Of a stretch of 64,000 nucleotides of DNA, positions 24,375-33,886 are shown one piece after another. The stretch comes from Paenibacillus sp. SC116 (GTDB taxonomy: Bacteria; Bacillota; Bacilli; Paenibacillales; Paenibacillaceae). Every line of letters starts with the position of its first letter. The first letter of the stretch is position 1. A program made the position numbers and the translations under genes. A model generated the notes under the pieces. The model did not search any database. It was not told where the DNA came from and saw only the letters and a list, made by a program, of their open reading frames with translations. The DNA lies in assembly GCF_024733555.1 (NCBI RefSeq), contig NZ_JANIOF010000001.1, positions 845,134 through 909,133 of the forward strand. Reading direction: 5' to 3'.

Positions 24375-25133
24375 ATGATACAAACTCGTACATTATTAAA
24401 CCCTTTCAAAAATGTCCCATTCCTTGCAGCATTCGCAATGACGCTTCTATTGGCTCTTATTTCTGTCGTTTTTGCTGAAAGAGCATCCGCACACGGGTAC
24501 ATTGAATCCCCTAAAAGTCGCTCTTATAAGTGTAATCAACTTATAAACGTAAACTGCGGACAAGTACAGTACAACCCACACGATCTTGAAGGACTAAAAG
24601 GCTTCCCTGCTGCTGGACCTGCTGATGGTCAAATTACTAGTGCAGGTAGAGGTACTTACAGTGTACTTAACACACAAACGGCTACACGTTGGGATAAAAC
24701 AACTATGAGTGGTGGACAAAACACGTTCTCATGGCATCTAACCACTGCACATGCTACGACAGATTGGAAATACTATATCACAAAGAAAAATTGGGATCCA
24801 AACCAACCTATTAAGCGTTCTGATCTTGAACTGTTCTGTACGTACAATGATGGCGGCGCGAAACCACCAATGAAAGTAAGCCATACATGTAACGTTCCTA
24901 CTGACCGCACTGGTTATCATGTCATCCTTGGCACATGGGATGTTTTTGATACGAATAATGCCTTCTACCAAGCTATTGATGTGAACTTGGTTAATAGTTT
25001 ATCTGCCCTTGAATCATTATCCACACCTGGCAACATTGCTTCTATCGTCCAATCCCTAAATAACGTTGCATGGAACTCCACTAATTCGAATACAACAAGC
25101 TACTACGAAGTATTCCGCAACAGTACAGTATAA
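24375..25133 (+). CDS. AA10 LPMO, truncated after the catalytic domain (copy 4)
   Basis: A 252-residue protein. The signal peptide, mature His40 (ERASAHGYIE), second copper His (TTAHATTDW) and the full AA10 domain are intact, so it may still be secreted and active. The FnIII domain is degenerate: NVAWNSTNSNTTSYYEV has lost residues present in the paralogues. It stops early at FRNSTV, so the rest of FnIII and the CBM5/12 are missing. Loss of the binding module would weaken chitin attachment. The promoter and leader look intact, as does the terminator about 190 bases beyond the stop. It could be annotated as a partial pseudogene. Confidence 0.85.
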   Translation: MIQTRTLLNPFKNVPFLAAFAMTLLLALISVVFAERASAHGYIESPKSRSYKCNQLINVNCGQVQYNPHDLEGLKGFPAAGPADGQITSAGRGTYSVLNTQTATRWDKTTMSGGQNTFSWHLTTAHATTDWKYYITKKNWDPNQPIKRSDLELFCTYNDGGAKPPMKVSHTCNVPTDRTGYHVILGTWDVFDTNNAFYQAIDVNLVNSLSALESLSTPGNIASIVQSLNNVAWNSTNSNTTSYYEVFRNSTV

Positions 25134-25317
25134 CCTTCACTTCCTGATAACAATCACAACTTTAAACAGCTTCTCCAGCATAAAAAATACATTTCAAATC
25201 TATCACAAACAACAAGATAGTTTAAATTATCCTAAGACAAACTGTTAAACGGCCCTAGGGTAAATATTTCGTGCAGCTCAGATGAGCGGCGGGAATAACA
25301 TAAGTTCTAACGTAACA
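25134..25317 (+). pseudogene. Decayed 3' part of LPMO gene 4
   Basis: Between the premature stop and the family-type terminator, the sequence CCTTCACTTCCTGATAAC echoes the FnIII region of the paralogues, and GTGCAGCTCA (25271-25280) matches the start of their CBM (AAQ). The stretch right after it, AGATGAGCGG then AACATAAG, resembles the leader of gene 2 instead. So this is a rearranged remnant whose exact origin is unclear. Confidence 0.45.
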
Positions 25318-25354
25318 TAAATAACCTTGCTCCTTTGACTAGGGCAAGGTTATT
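25318..25354. terminator. Shared terminator after LPMO gene 4 and the ATP-grasp gene
   Basis: AAATAACCTTGC pairs with GCAAGGTTATTT. It lies between convergent genes and has T-rich flanks on both strands. Confidence 0.85.
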
Positions 25355-25375
25355 TGATTGCTAACCATTCCATTA

Positions 25376-26707
25376 TCAGAAGCCCGCCTGTGCCCGACAA
25401 TGTTCCGCAAGCAGTGTAGTAGAATGATTCAAGCGATCTTTTATTTTCCAATGTTTATAAATATGAAGCCCTGGCTTAGAATTGACTTCAAAGAGCCACG
25501 CCTTCCCCTTTTGGTCCACTCCGATATCCAACGCAACTTCCCCTACCGGCTGCTTGATGCATTTCGTTACCTGATTCGCTACCTGCAGGCTAAGAGCAAG
25601 TATCCCTTTTTCAACCATTGTCGCTTTAGCTCCAAACACAGGCTTCAATACTTCTTGAACAGGCTTGATCCATCCCCCGTGCGTCGTGACATTCTCACTG
25701 CCAAAAACATTGGCTCCGATTGCGCTAATCTGCCACTTATGTTTGCCATCTTTAAAGAGGTGTACACGGAAATCAAAGAAATCGTTATTAAACTTGGCTA
25801 ATTGAACATCTGCCTGCACAAGATAGGCTGCTCGCGTATGTTTCCCTACAACTTCATGATACAGTTTGGAAAGATCTTTGGACGAAGATACCATATATCT
25901 CTTATTAAATCGTGCTTCCTTGCTAAAGATCCCATCAACACCTTTTTTAATTTTATAAATTCCTTTTCCTTGCGAGCCTGTAACTGGCTTGAAAAATACC
26001 GCCTGATGGCTAGCAAGCAGCTGTGTCACCTGCGTAAGTGTAGGTGCAATCACACTCGCTGGTAGATGAGAGCGAATGGAAGCGTGCTTCATCAAATACT
26101 GGTGGATCGTATCTTTTCGAAAAATAAACGGTGGATTAAATAGCGGAATACGCCTCGTGCGTGCTTTCTGAAGAAACTGTCGAACGTGAGGACGCTCATA
26201 TACCTTGTATGGAACGATACGATTATAAATTACATCCGGTATAGGCAATGCCTGTCTATTCACTCGATTTTCGCCTGTAGTATTTCGTGACAAACTGCGG
26301 CCATGAATTAATCCTGTCGACCAGTTCACTTCATTTGGAAGAAACGATACTACAACGTTTGCATGTGAACTCAAATGCCTCAGCATAAGGCCAGAGTGAT
26401 CCGTAATTCGTGCATAAACAATCCCAATAACAGGCCCAAGCCGTAAACTGCCATTTTGATACTTCATATGCAAGCTCTGTATAGACGGCAGCAATAGTTT
26501 CTTCTGCAGCATTCTTGATAATTGAATCGTGCTCGAATTTCCTTCCTTGGCTAAACGAATCACAGCTTTTACACTTCTTCCCCCAACTTGCACAACATAC
26601 GTCTGTCCGTCTTTTAGGCCCCAACGCGTAAAGAAAGCACTAGGTAACGCAAGTTCGTCAGCGGATTTATTCGTCCACTGGATATGGACACGTGTAGAAC
26701 GGCTCAA
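25376..26707 (-). CDS. YheC/YheD-family spore-coat-associated ATP-grasp protein
   Basis: About 443 residues. The N-terminal part (to about 120) resembles the YheC/D prefix (LRLGPVIGIVYARI, about residues 88-105). The ATP-grasp domain follows: PPFIFRKDTIHQYL (about 192), FFKPVTGSQGKGIYKI (about 240-255), ADVQLAKFNNDFFDFRVHLF (about 300-320) and LDIGVDQKGKAWLFEVNSKPG (about 398-418), with the usual metal and nucleotide residues Asp, Glu and Asn. This family is encoded in endospore formers and found with the coat. I prefer TTG at 26707, which GGAGAGGTGA precedes at proper spacing; a GTG nine bases upstream overlaps that site. It follows the CgeB-like gene. Confidence 0.85.
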   Translation of the reverse strand: MSRSTRVHIQWTNKSADELALPSAFFTRWGLKDGQTYVVQVGGRSVKAVIRLAKEGNSSTIQLSRMLQKKLLLPSIQSLHMKYQNGSLRLGPVIGIVYARITDHSGLMLRHLSSHANVVVSFLPNEVNWSTGLIHGRSLSRNTTGENRVNRQALPIPDVIYNRIVPYKVYERPHVRQFLQKARTRRIPLFNPPFIFRKDTIHQYLMKHASIRSHLPASVIAPTLTQVTQLLASHQAVFFKPVTGSQGKGIYKIKKGVDGIFSKEARFNKRYMVSSSKDLSKLYHEVVGKHTRAAYLVQADVQLAKFNNDFFDFRVHLFKDGKHKWQISAIGANVFGSENVTTHGGWIKPVQEVLKPVFGAKATMVEKGILALSLQVANQVTKCIKQPVGEVALDIGVDQKGKAWLFEVNSKPGLHIYKHWKIKDRLNHSTTLLAEHCRAQAGF

Positions 26708-26738
26708 ACGATTCACCTCTCCAGCACCATTTAATAAA

Positions 26739-27725
26739 CTAAGTGATTGAACGCATAATTCGATACTTCTTTAGTATTTGAAGGATATAGGCAGCTCGGT
26801 GCTTATAGGAATGTCTTGCTACTGCCCGTAAGGCATATTGCTGCATTTCTTTTCGCTTCTTTGGATTATTCAAATAATAGTTCAGCCATTTGAGCGTTTC
26901 TTGTTCCGATGATGTCACAATACAGTCCCTGCCCGGCTTGAATCGGCGTCTTACTTCCGGTGTATCAGCTGTAATCAAGCAAGCACCCGATGCCATAATC
27001 TCATAGGTACGTTGTGTAAGACGATCTGAGGAGTTCTGTGGACATAGTACAATGTCAGCTGAACTATATACTTTATTTGCTTCCGTATAAGAAAGATAGG
27101 GATGGAGCCACTTGCGTGGAATTGACCGCTTGAACATATTTCTTAATTGCTCCCAGTCGTTTCCGTATATGTTCAATGAATAGCCTGCTGCCAAAGAAGG
27201 ATTGATCATATGTTTAAGGGTCTTGAATCTGAAGTCGTCCGGTTTTCTCGCATAATAAGGCGCATATCCATTCGCAACAAGCGCTATTTTTGTTTTATAT
27301 TTGGTTTGAACAGCAGTTGGATGATGAACACTTCGATGATGACCGAAATCTAAATGGGCGACTGGAATCTTTCTTTTTTTGTATTTAGAAATGGACGACC
27401 GATGAATCGTAAACACAAAGTGCGGCTTTACTCTTCGAATATAAGGCAGAGAAAATCGCTTCATAAATCCAGGATCTTCTGTGGCCCAATAAATATGAGG
27501 AACATTGGATTCATTCAAATGTTTGGACAAAAATAGCTGTTTTTCCACCGTATCGTTAGTTGGCGTCCAACCTATCGTTATGATTAATTGCGGGCGGAAT
27601 GAAGCGATCATACGAGGCAGATTTTCATCTGACGTGCAAGTTGCTACTTGGTGCCCCAGATCACGAAATCCGTTAGGCAGCCCATATTTCCACATCGGAT
27701 GGTCTTCCACAAATAATATCCGCAT
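26739..27725 (-). CDS. CgeB-type glycosyltransferase (spore surface)
   Basis: A 328-residue cytosolic GT-B-type protein. The N-terminal half begins MRILFVEDHPMWKYGLPNGF. The C-terminal half has the nucleotide-sugar region SSADIVLCPQNSSDRLTQRT ... EIMASGACLITADTPEVRRRF and FKPGRDCIV, as in CgeB/YkvP spore-maturation proteins. These are thought to glycosylate crust or coat proteins. AAGGGGGAATTGC precedes the ATG. The ATP-grasp coat gene follows 31 bases downstream, so the two probably form a sporulation operon. Confidence 0.85.
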   Translation of the reverse strand: MRILFVEDHPMWKYGLPNGFRDLGHQVATCTSDENLPRMIASFRPQLIITIGWTPTNDTVEKQLFLSKHLNESNVPHIYWATEDPGFMKRFSLPYIRRVKPHFVFTIHRSSISKYKKRKIPVAHLDFGHHRSVHHPTAVQTKYKTKIALVANGYAPYYARKPDDFRFKTLKHMINPSLAAGYSLNIYGNDWEQLRNMFKRSIPRKWLHPYLSYTEANKVYSSADIVLCPQNSSDRLTQRTYEIMASGACLITADTPEVRRRFKPGRDCIVTSSEQETLKWLNYYLNNPKKRKEMQQYALRAVARHSYKHRAAYILQILKKYRIMRSIT

Positions 27726-27860
27726 GCAATTCCCCCTTCTTGCCTAACAAGAACGTCATAATAACTTTGCTATGAGTATATGCCAACGACTATCACTAGG
27801 TTATGGACATTTGCCTTACTGCAATTAGTTCAATTCAGTACTACGATGAAGCCTTACAAC

Positions 27861-27904
27861 AAAAAAAGACTCTTTCATGTTAAAGGATTAACACGAAAGA
27901 GCCT
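27861..27904 (-). terminator. Terminator after MATE gene
   Basis: GGCTCTTTCGTGTTAA pairs with TTAACATGAAAGAGTC on the minus strand, followed by TTTTTTT. Confidence 0.9.
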
Positions 27905-27938
27905 CTGTAGAGTGCTTTTTAATCAGAGATATTGAAAC

Positions 27939-29300
27939 CTATACTACCAAATCGCCTTGTTGCGCTTTTCGCTCAATATGAGCCATTCGCAAGAACAATG
28001 CCACGGCACCTATAGCCAAGCCCGCAATAAGACCAACCCAATATCCATAAGCCTCAAGTGAGCTAGTCTGAGCGAGCACATATCCTACAGGAAGTCCTAC
28101 AATCCAATAAGAGCAGAACGCGATAATAAATACCGACTTAACATCCTTGTAGCCGCGCAGTATGCCCTGTACAGGAGCTGCCACAGCATCTGATAACTGG
28201 AAGAAGATCGCATATACCATAAATACTTGTGTGAGAGCGATAACTTGCGGATCATTCGAATATAAACGAGCAATGTTCTCATTGAACATAAATAAAAATA
28301 CCGCACAAAATACAGATAGCGATAACGCAGATAAAATGCCAATGCGAGCATACTGCTTAGCGTCCTGAATACGTTTCGCCCCTACCTCGAATCCAATCAC
28401 AATCGTCATAGACATCGCAATGCTTAGCGGCAGCATATACAACAAGGAAGCAAAGCTCAGCGCAGATTGATGAGAAGCAATCGTAACGGTATCGTATTTA
28501 CTCATTAGTAGTGTGACTGCAGAGAAGACACTGACTTCAAAAAAGATCGACAAGCCAATCGGTACTCCTATCATCAGCACCTCTTTCCAATGGGCAAACG
28601 ATACAGCCTCAAATCGACCAAGCATCCCTAGGGAACGCATCAATTCATTTCGTTTTACTAAAATAACGGCAACAATGAAAATAACGATATAGGTGATAGC
28701 CGTTGCTAACCCAGCACCGACTCCGCCTAATCTAGGCATTCCAAATTTACCGAAAATGAAGCAGTAGTTAAGAAATACGTTGATAGGAAAAGACAATAAC
28801 GTAATAAACATGGTAACACGTGTTTGTCCCAAGCCATCGATACTTGCACGAAGCACCGTATATAAAAACAATGGAATGACACCAATTCCTAACGCGGATA
28901 AATATTCTCTAGCTACTCGTGCAACCTCCGCTTCAAGAGTCATTAAATTAAAGATCGGATCGAGCACAAATGCCCCGATTACGATAACAGCTATACCAAC
29001 GATGACAGACAAGTAAGCGGCTTGAATAAGACTTGATGCAATTTTATCTCTTCTGTCTGCCCCTACATGCTGTGCAACAATCGGAGTTACAGCTAGGAAA
29101 ATACCACTCAGTCCCGTATACACGGGTACCCATATGCTAACGGCCATAGCAACTCCCGCCAAATGCTCCGTACTAAACTGGCCGGACATGATCGTGTCAA
29201 AGAAGCCCATTAACTGCATCGTAACTTGCGTAACTAATATTGGTAATAATATGGAAAGCAATTGTTTAATCTTTTGCTTTCGCGAGTATGTCTGAATCAT
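27939..29300 (-). CDS. MATE-family multidrug/Na+ antiporter
   Basis: About 453 residues and 12 membrane segments. The two-lobed MATE pattern is visible: MQLMGFFDTIMSGQFSTEHL near the start of lobe 1, GLGQTRVTMFITLLSFPINV (about 174-193) and AVAAPVQGILRGYKDVKSVF in lobe 2. It exports cationic drugs or dyes using an ion gradient. I start at ATG 29300 (MIQTYSRKQK), since AAAGGTGCAGC lies before it; the frame is open 22 codons further but without a ribosome binding site. It is monocistronic. Confidence 0.9.
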   Translation of the reverse strand: MIQTYSRKQKIKQLLSILLPILVTQVTMQLMGFFDTIMSGQFSTEHLAGVAMAVSIWVPVYTGLSGIFLAVTPIVAQHVGADRRDKIASSLIQAAYLSVIVGIAVIVIGAFVLDPIFNLMTLEAEVARVAREYLSALGIGVIPLFLYTVLRASIDGLGQTRVTMFITLLSFPINVFLNYCFIFGKFGMPRLGGVGAGLATAITYIVIFIVAVILVKRNELMRSLGMLGRFEAVSFAHWKEVLMIGVPIGLSIFFEVSVFSAVTLLMSKYDTVTIASHQSALSFASLLYMLPLSIAMSMTIVIGFEVGAKRIQDAKQYARIGILSALSLSVFCAVFLFMFNENIARLYSNDPQVIALTQVFMVYAIFFQLSDAVAAPVQGILRGYKDVKSVFIIAFCSYWIVGLPVGYVLAQTSSLEAYGYWVGLIAGLAIGAVALFLRMAHIERKAQQGDLVV

Positions 29301-29533
29301 ATGCTGCACCTTTCTTATTTTAAAAAGTCTATATAAATGCTCTACATAGTGTATATGTTTACACATGAAAAAGAAAGAAAATCATAAAAAATCTATGATT
29401 TTAGACAGTTAGACCTATTTATTTACAGAACTTCATTACAAAAACATTGCATTCCGTTTGAATATGTAATACTATGACCTACGGTTCAATTCCAGAAATT
29501 CACTAATACAATTACTGAAGGGCGGTACTTTAC

Positions 29534-31051
29534 ATGCTTTCTCAAAAAAATAGACTCATGTTTCCGTTGAGTCTAATTGTTATATTGTTAAGTATAACAA
29601 TCCATCTGCTTCATCGTGTTTTTGACATTTTCCAACATCATGGTGTTACTGGTCATATGAATTACGATCTTACGATTGCTGAACGGTATGCAGTGCCTAT
29701 GAACTTCTTACTAATCATTCCGATTGTTATTTTTGCGATTGCTTATATGCTGTATCGTAAACAATCCTCGCATCCGTACATACCCATGCTGAATACGCTC
29801 GTTCTCTGTTTTTCCAGCATATCGATGGTCGCTGGCGGCGGAGGCGCAGTAGAGTACCATTTTTCTATATTTATGGTGTTAGCCATTGTATCTTATTATG
29901 AAGAAATCAAGCTCATGCTCACGATGACCCTCCTATTTGCTGCTCAGCATTTACTTGGTTTCTTTCTCATACCTGAACTCGTATTCGGAACATCTTCCTA
30001 CTCCTTTATGATGCTAGTTATTCATGCGTTCTTTCTAATTGCCACCTCAGCAGCAACGTCCATCCAGATCGTGTCCAAGAATAAAATGACTTCTGAATTA
30101 GCACAAATAAACGCAAGACAGCAAGCAGAGTTGACGAAGATGCTGGACATCGTTAAACATATGGCGCATGAACTCGATACAACTTCCACTACCGTCACAA
30201 ACAAGTCTGAGTATCACATTCAATCGAACGCGGATATGTTGACTTCCTGTGACGAGGTGAGTACAGGGCTGCAAGCTCAGAGCGATTCCGTATCTGCTGT
30301 TCATGATAATTTAATGCAGATCAATCATATGATTCAACACACAGCTTCCCTTTCTCAAACGATGACTATACATGCAGGAGCAACTGATCAATTAATAGGA
30401 AGCAATATGGAGCATATTCAATCTCTATACGAGCAAGTGGTTTCCTCCTCAGAGACGATACAAGAAGCAGCAATGGCAATGATGACACTCAACAAATCGA
30501 CGCAACAAGTCCAGTCTATTATTTCGACAATTCAAGATATCGCCAATCGGACCAACTTGTTGGCACTCAATGCTTCGATCGAGGCTGCCCATGCAAAAGA
30601 ATATGGAAAAGGTTTCTCGGTGGTCGCTTCTGAAATTCGTCAATTGGCAGAACAAAGCGGTGAAGCTACAGCACAAATCCAGCAAATTTTGATGAACATT
30701 CGTACACAAAGTTTACAATCTACATCCCAGATGGAAGCTGGCCAATTAGCAGCCACTCAATCTGTACAGCAAGCGGAACAATCGATTTCAAGCTATACAC
30801 AGATGACGCAATCTGTTAATCAATTAATTTCGCACTTGCATGATTTAAATCAATCTTTAACTCATATTGAACTTCGTTCCAGAGATATCTCGACGGAAAT
30901 GACGAGCATAGATGCAGTAACAACGAAAAGTGTACATTCTATGGAGCAATTACAGCAATTATCTCATTCGCAATTAGCGGTTACTCATGAAGTAAATAAG
31001 GAACTCATACGGTTAAAGGAGCAGTCTCGATCTTTACAGGCACAATTTTAA
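29534..31051 (+). CDS. Chemoreceptor-like protein with multi-pass membrane sensor
   Basis: A 505-residue protein. Residues 1-185 form about six membrane segments without a large extracellular domain. They contain [20 protein letters not shown] and [20 protein letters not shown], where the His residues could bind a cofactor. A short linker leads to an MCP signalling domain (about 220-500) with the hairpin tip [20 protein letters not shown] and [12 protein letters not shown]. No HAMP domain is evident. The signal sensed is unknown; the layout suggests detection within the membrane. It is monocistronic. Confidence 0.85.
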   Translation: MLSQKNRLMFPLSLIVILLSITIHLLHRVFDIFQHHGVTGHMNYDLTIAERYAVPMNFLLIIPIVIFAIAYMLYRKQSSHPYIPMLNTLVLCFSSISMVAGGGGAVEYHFSIFMVLAIVSYYEEIKLMLTMTLLFAAQHLLGFFLIPELVFGTSSYSFMMLVIHAFFLIATSAATSIQIVSKNKMTSELAQINARQQAELTKMLDIVKHMAHELDTTSTTVTNKSEYHIQSNADMLTSCDEVSTGLQAQSDSVSAVHDNLMQINHMIQHTASLSQTMTIHAGATDQLIGSNMEHIQSLYEQVVSSSETIQEAAMAMMTLNKSTQQVQSIISTIQDIANRTNLLALNASIEAAHAKEYGKGFSVVASEIRQLAEQSGEATAQIQQILMNIRTQSLQSTSQMEAGQLAATQSVQQAEQSISSYTQMTQSVNQLISHLHDLNQSLTHIELRSRDISTEMTSIDAVTTKSVHSMEQLQQLSHSQLAVTHEVNKELIRLKEQSRSLQAQF

Positions 31052-31213
31052 TGATTTTGAAGAAATCAATTACGAATACATATAGAAACATCGAGCAAGT
31101 CTACTTAACAACGCTTTAGCTTTTGACGAAATGCACATATAATAATAGACATAATCATATGGATAGGGATACTTGTTAATGGTACAACCTTATTCAACTG
31201 AAGGAGCAACAAC

Positions 31214-32284
31214 ATGTCTATTCAAAAAATAAAAGACCGCGCTCGATTGGATGAAAAACTCCCGACAATGCCGTGGTTCGTGCAACAATATATCGAATTT
31301 AAGCTGCCAGACCTATCGCCCTCTACTCTACTGGAGTATGTACGGGACTATGAAATCTTTTTCAATTGGCTGATTGTTGAAAGAATTAGCCAAGCAGCTG
31401 CTTTGCACGAAGTTACACTATTGGAGCTTGAATCGCTTCGCATGGAACATGTCACATCGTTCCGTATTTATCTCACTACATATAAAGAGCAGACGAACAG
31501 TAGAATCACGGTATCTAGAAAGCTATCTTCACTCCGTTCCTTGTTCCATTATTTGAGCCAAATTGCAGAGGATGAGAACTTCTACCCGCTGCTGAAGCGC
31601 AACATTATGGCGAAGATTGAGATTAAACGTGTAAACAAACCGAAGGACACTGCCGCCAAACTAAAAGGGAAATTACTTGAAGAAGAAGAGCTCGGCGAAT
31701 TTATCGACTATGTACGTGAAGGCTATGCAGCTGATGTAGCAGACAACAAGCAAGCCTTATATTCACATGAACTCAATGCCGTACGTGATGCCGCTATCGT
31801 CAGTCTCATCTTGAATTCTGGCCTTCGTGTAAGCGAAATAGTAAATCTCAATGTCGAGGATATCGATTTGAACAATAGGCTTTTGTATGTATTCCGCAAA
31901 GGTAACAATGATGAAACGTTCAAGACACCCGTCTACTTTCGCGAGCGAGCAAAGATGGATCTTGAGCAATACTTCATGCTGCGTTCTACTCGATATCACG
32001 CCCCTAAGCAAGAGAAGGGCTATTTCTTAGCAATCAAAAATGGAGAGAAAGTTGGCAAGCGGATGACCAAACGAGCGATGCAGCAAATGATACTGAAATA
32101 TGCAAAGCTTTTTGGCAAACCAGCCTTAACGATTCACAAGCTGCGTCATTCCTTTGCTACCGATTATTATTTGCAAAATGATATTTACAAGACGAAGGAA
32201 CAGCTTGGCCACGCCTCTACCGAAACGACCGAAATCTATGCGCATCTAACAGACAAAACCATGTCGGAGGCCATTAATAAATAA
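31214..32284 (+). CDS. xerS: Tyrosine recombinase XerS-like
   Basis: A 356-residue protein. The N-terminal core-binding domain (about 15-130) and the catalytic domain have Arg205 (SGLRVSE), Lys229 (FRKGNND), His308 and Arg311 (HKLRHSFA), His333 (LGHAS) and nucleophile Tyr342 (IYAHLT). Opening MSIQKIKDRARLDEKLP and overall length match the XerS group, single-recombinase chromosome-dimer resolvases first known in streptococci and widespread in bacilli. GGAGCAACAAC precedes the ATG. In streptococci a dif site lies next to xerS; I could not identify one here. Confidence 0.88.
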   Translation: MSIQKIKDRARLDEKLPTMPWFVQQYIEFKLPDLSPSTLLEYVRDYEIFFNWLIVERISQAAALHEVTLLELESLRMEHVTSFRIYLTTYKEQTNSRITVSRKLSSLRSLFHYLSQIAEDENFYPLLKRNIMAKIEIKRVNKPKDTAAKLKGKLLEEEELGEFIDYVREGYAADVADNKQALYSHELNAVRDAAIVSLILNSGLRVSEIVNLNVEDIDLNNRLLYVFRKGNNDETFKTPVYFRERAKMDLEQYFMLRSTRYHAPKQEKGYFLAIKNGEKVGKRMTKRAMQQMILKYAKLFGKPALTIHKLRHSFATDYYLQNDIYKTKEQLGHASTETTEIYAHLTDKTMSEAINK

Positions 32285-32299
32285 CGATGTGAATACAGC

Positions 32300-32345
32300 A
32301 AACTCCCCAGCTTTCACTTTTCTCGTGAATATCTGGGGAGTTTTC
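32300..32345 (+). terminator. Terminator after xerS-like gene
   Basis: AAACTCCCCAG pairs with CTGGGGAGTTT, followed by TTTT, with a loop of about 22 bases. Confidence 0.88.
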
Positions 32346-32427
32346 ATTTTGCCAACCGGTACAGCTGACTAGAATACACAACGTATAAGTGAGACTTCAC
32401 CTAGCTAACCATACTATGTACGCTAGT

Positions 32428-32949
32428 TTACAAAGCATGAGACAAAGCTTTACGGAAGACATGCCATGCAGCCTCGACGACCTGATCGATCTCATGTTTT
32501 TGCAGCTGCTCATAATGAATGCCTGCGATTACGGTAACCGTAGTCCGCAACATCTTTGCCGCTTCCATCGCCATTGGCTCGGACAAGACCGCTTCTTTAT
32601 GACCAGGCACAACATGCGTCATCGCATACATTTGTGAGGATGAATGTGTAAGAGCAACATCTTGGCTATCACTTGGATCAGGATTTTTACTAGTAATAAA
32701 GTCTTTGTGATTAATAGATATCGATATCTCTTTCTCCGCTCGACAAGTATCAGTCGCGTCGCGATTGTGATCTTTTGAAACGCTCTCAACGATCGGCTCA
32801 GCATAATAAGCTGTAGACACAGCTCCAATATGATGGTGATGCATATGAGTTCCACCTGACAACCGAATGATATAATCTCGACCATGTTGCATTATTTCAC
32901 AAGAAATCGTATTTTCCCAACTCTGGTTTACCCTATCTTTATCATTCAT
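32428..32949 (-). CDS. LpdD-like (prenylated-flavin chaperone-type) protein with insertion
   Basis: About 173 residues. The N-terminal SGGTHMHHHHIGAVSTAYYA and C-terminal HVVPGHKEAVLSEPMAMEAA ... TTVTVIAGIHYEQL fit the small LpdD-like domain seen with UbiD-type decarboxylases. Between them lies a hydrophilic stretch of about 55 residues (KDHNRDATDTCRAEKEIS ...) that I do not expect in the family. The start is ATG 32949, four bases after the pyrD stop, with GAGGGATT upstream. It is therefore co-transcribed with pyrKD. No UbiD-type gene is in the window. The family call is from memory of motifs. Confidence 0.6.
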   Translation of the reverse strand: MNDKDRVNQSWENTISCEIMQHGRDYIIRLSGGTHMHHHHIGAVSTAYYAEPIVESVSKDHNRDATDTCRAEKEISISINHKDFITSKNPDPSDSQDVALTHSSSQMYAMTHVVPGHKEAVLSEPMAMEAAKMLRTTVTVIAGIHYEQLQKHEIDQVVEAAWHVFRKALSHAL

Positions 32950-32953
32950 GCAC

Positions 32954-33886
32954 TTAAATAATCCCTCTAATTTCATCAAGTGATTGAATATTTTCAAGCT
33001 CCATGTAGCTGTTAATGCCTGCTAGCAATTCTTCTCCGGCACGGAGGTTCATAAAATTATACGTTCCAATTTGCACGACGGACGCGCCTGCCATAATAAA
33101 CTCGATTACATCGGATGCCGATGCAATCCCCCCCATTCCCATGACGGGCACTTCCACTTGTTTCGCCACCTCATGCACCATCCGAAGCGCAATCGGCTTA
33201 ATAGCCGGGCCGGATAGGCCAGCGTACATATTTTTAAATACACTTGTACGTTGATAAATATCAATCTTCATGCCTGTGAATGTATTCACTAAAGAAATCG
33301 CCTCAGCTCCTTCTTCTTCGCACATAACCGCCATGTGAACGATATTTTCCGCATTCGGAGATAACTTTACAGCCAACGGCAGAGATGTCATCTGACGCAC
33401 TTCACGTACCACTTCTCTCGCTACCTCAGTTTTAATGCCGAATGCTACACCCCCCTCTTTCACATTTGGGCATGAAATATTCAATTCAATCATATCTACC
33501 GCACGACGGTTTTGCTTGCGTCTCTCTTCAGCATCTTGTGTAATTTTCATGGCACCAAGTACATATTCTTCTATATTGCTCCCGCCGAGATTAGCAATCT
33601 TCACAGGTTCTATTGTCTCCCAAAACGACATTTCTTCTCGCAAAAAGGCATCAATACCTGGATTCTCCAAGCCAATGCTATTCAACATGCCTCCTGATGT
33701 CTCCATAAGCCGGGCGCCGCCATTGCCATTGCGCGGATGCAGCGTCAACCCTTTGCAAGAGATACCGCCTAATTTATTAATGTCATACATTTTGTCATAC
33801 TCTTTACCGAAGCCAAATGTACCTGACGCCATAACAATCGGATTGCGGAAGCGTATCCCAGCAACTTCACAAGCTAAATTCTTCAT
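32954..33886 (-). CDS. pyrD: Dihydroorotate dehydrogenase B, catalytic subunit
   Basis: A 310-residue class 1B enzyme that oxidises dihydroorotate to orotate with FMN in pyrimidine synthesis. Seen: [15 protein letters not shown] (16-30), [16 protein letters not shown], catalytic Cys139 in [20 protein letters not shown], and the phosphate site [20 protein letters not shown]. It overlaps pyrK by 20 bases, as expected for the PyrK-PyrD heterotetramer. It lies outside any larger pyr operon in this window. Confidence 0.95.
   Translation of the reverse strand: MKNLACEVAGIRFRNPIVMASGTFGFGKEYDKMYDINKLGGISCKGLTLHPRNGNGGARLMETSGGMLNSIGLENPGIDAFLREEMSFWETIEPVKIANLGGSNIEEYVLGAMKITQDAEERRKQNRRAVDMIELNISCPNVKEGGVAFGIKTEVAREVVREVRQMTSLPLAVKLSPNAENIVHMAVMCEEEGAEAISLVNTFTGMKIDIYQRTSVFKNMYAGLSGPAIKPIALRMVHEVAKQVEVPVMGMGGIASASDVIEFIMAGASVVQIGTYNFMNLRAGEELLAGINSYMELENIQSLDEIRGII

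Noticed and set aside
25066..25248. 60-codon frame overlapping the end of LPMO gene 4
   Set aside because: A different frame over degenerate FnIII remnants, with no start signal.
8925..32284. Mobile element or prophage bounded by the two tyrosine recombinases
   Set aside because: Genes between them are mostly chromosomal in character, with no phage or transposon genes and no flanking direct repeats seen; one recombinase is XerS-like.
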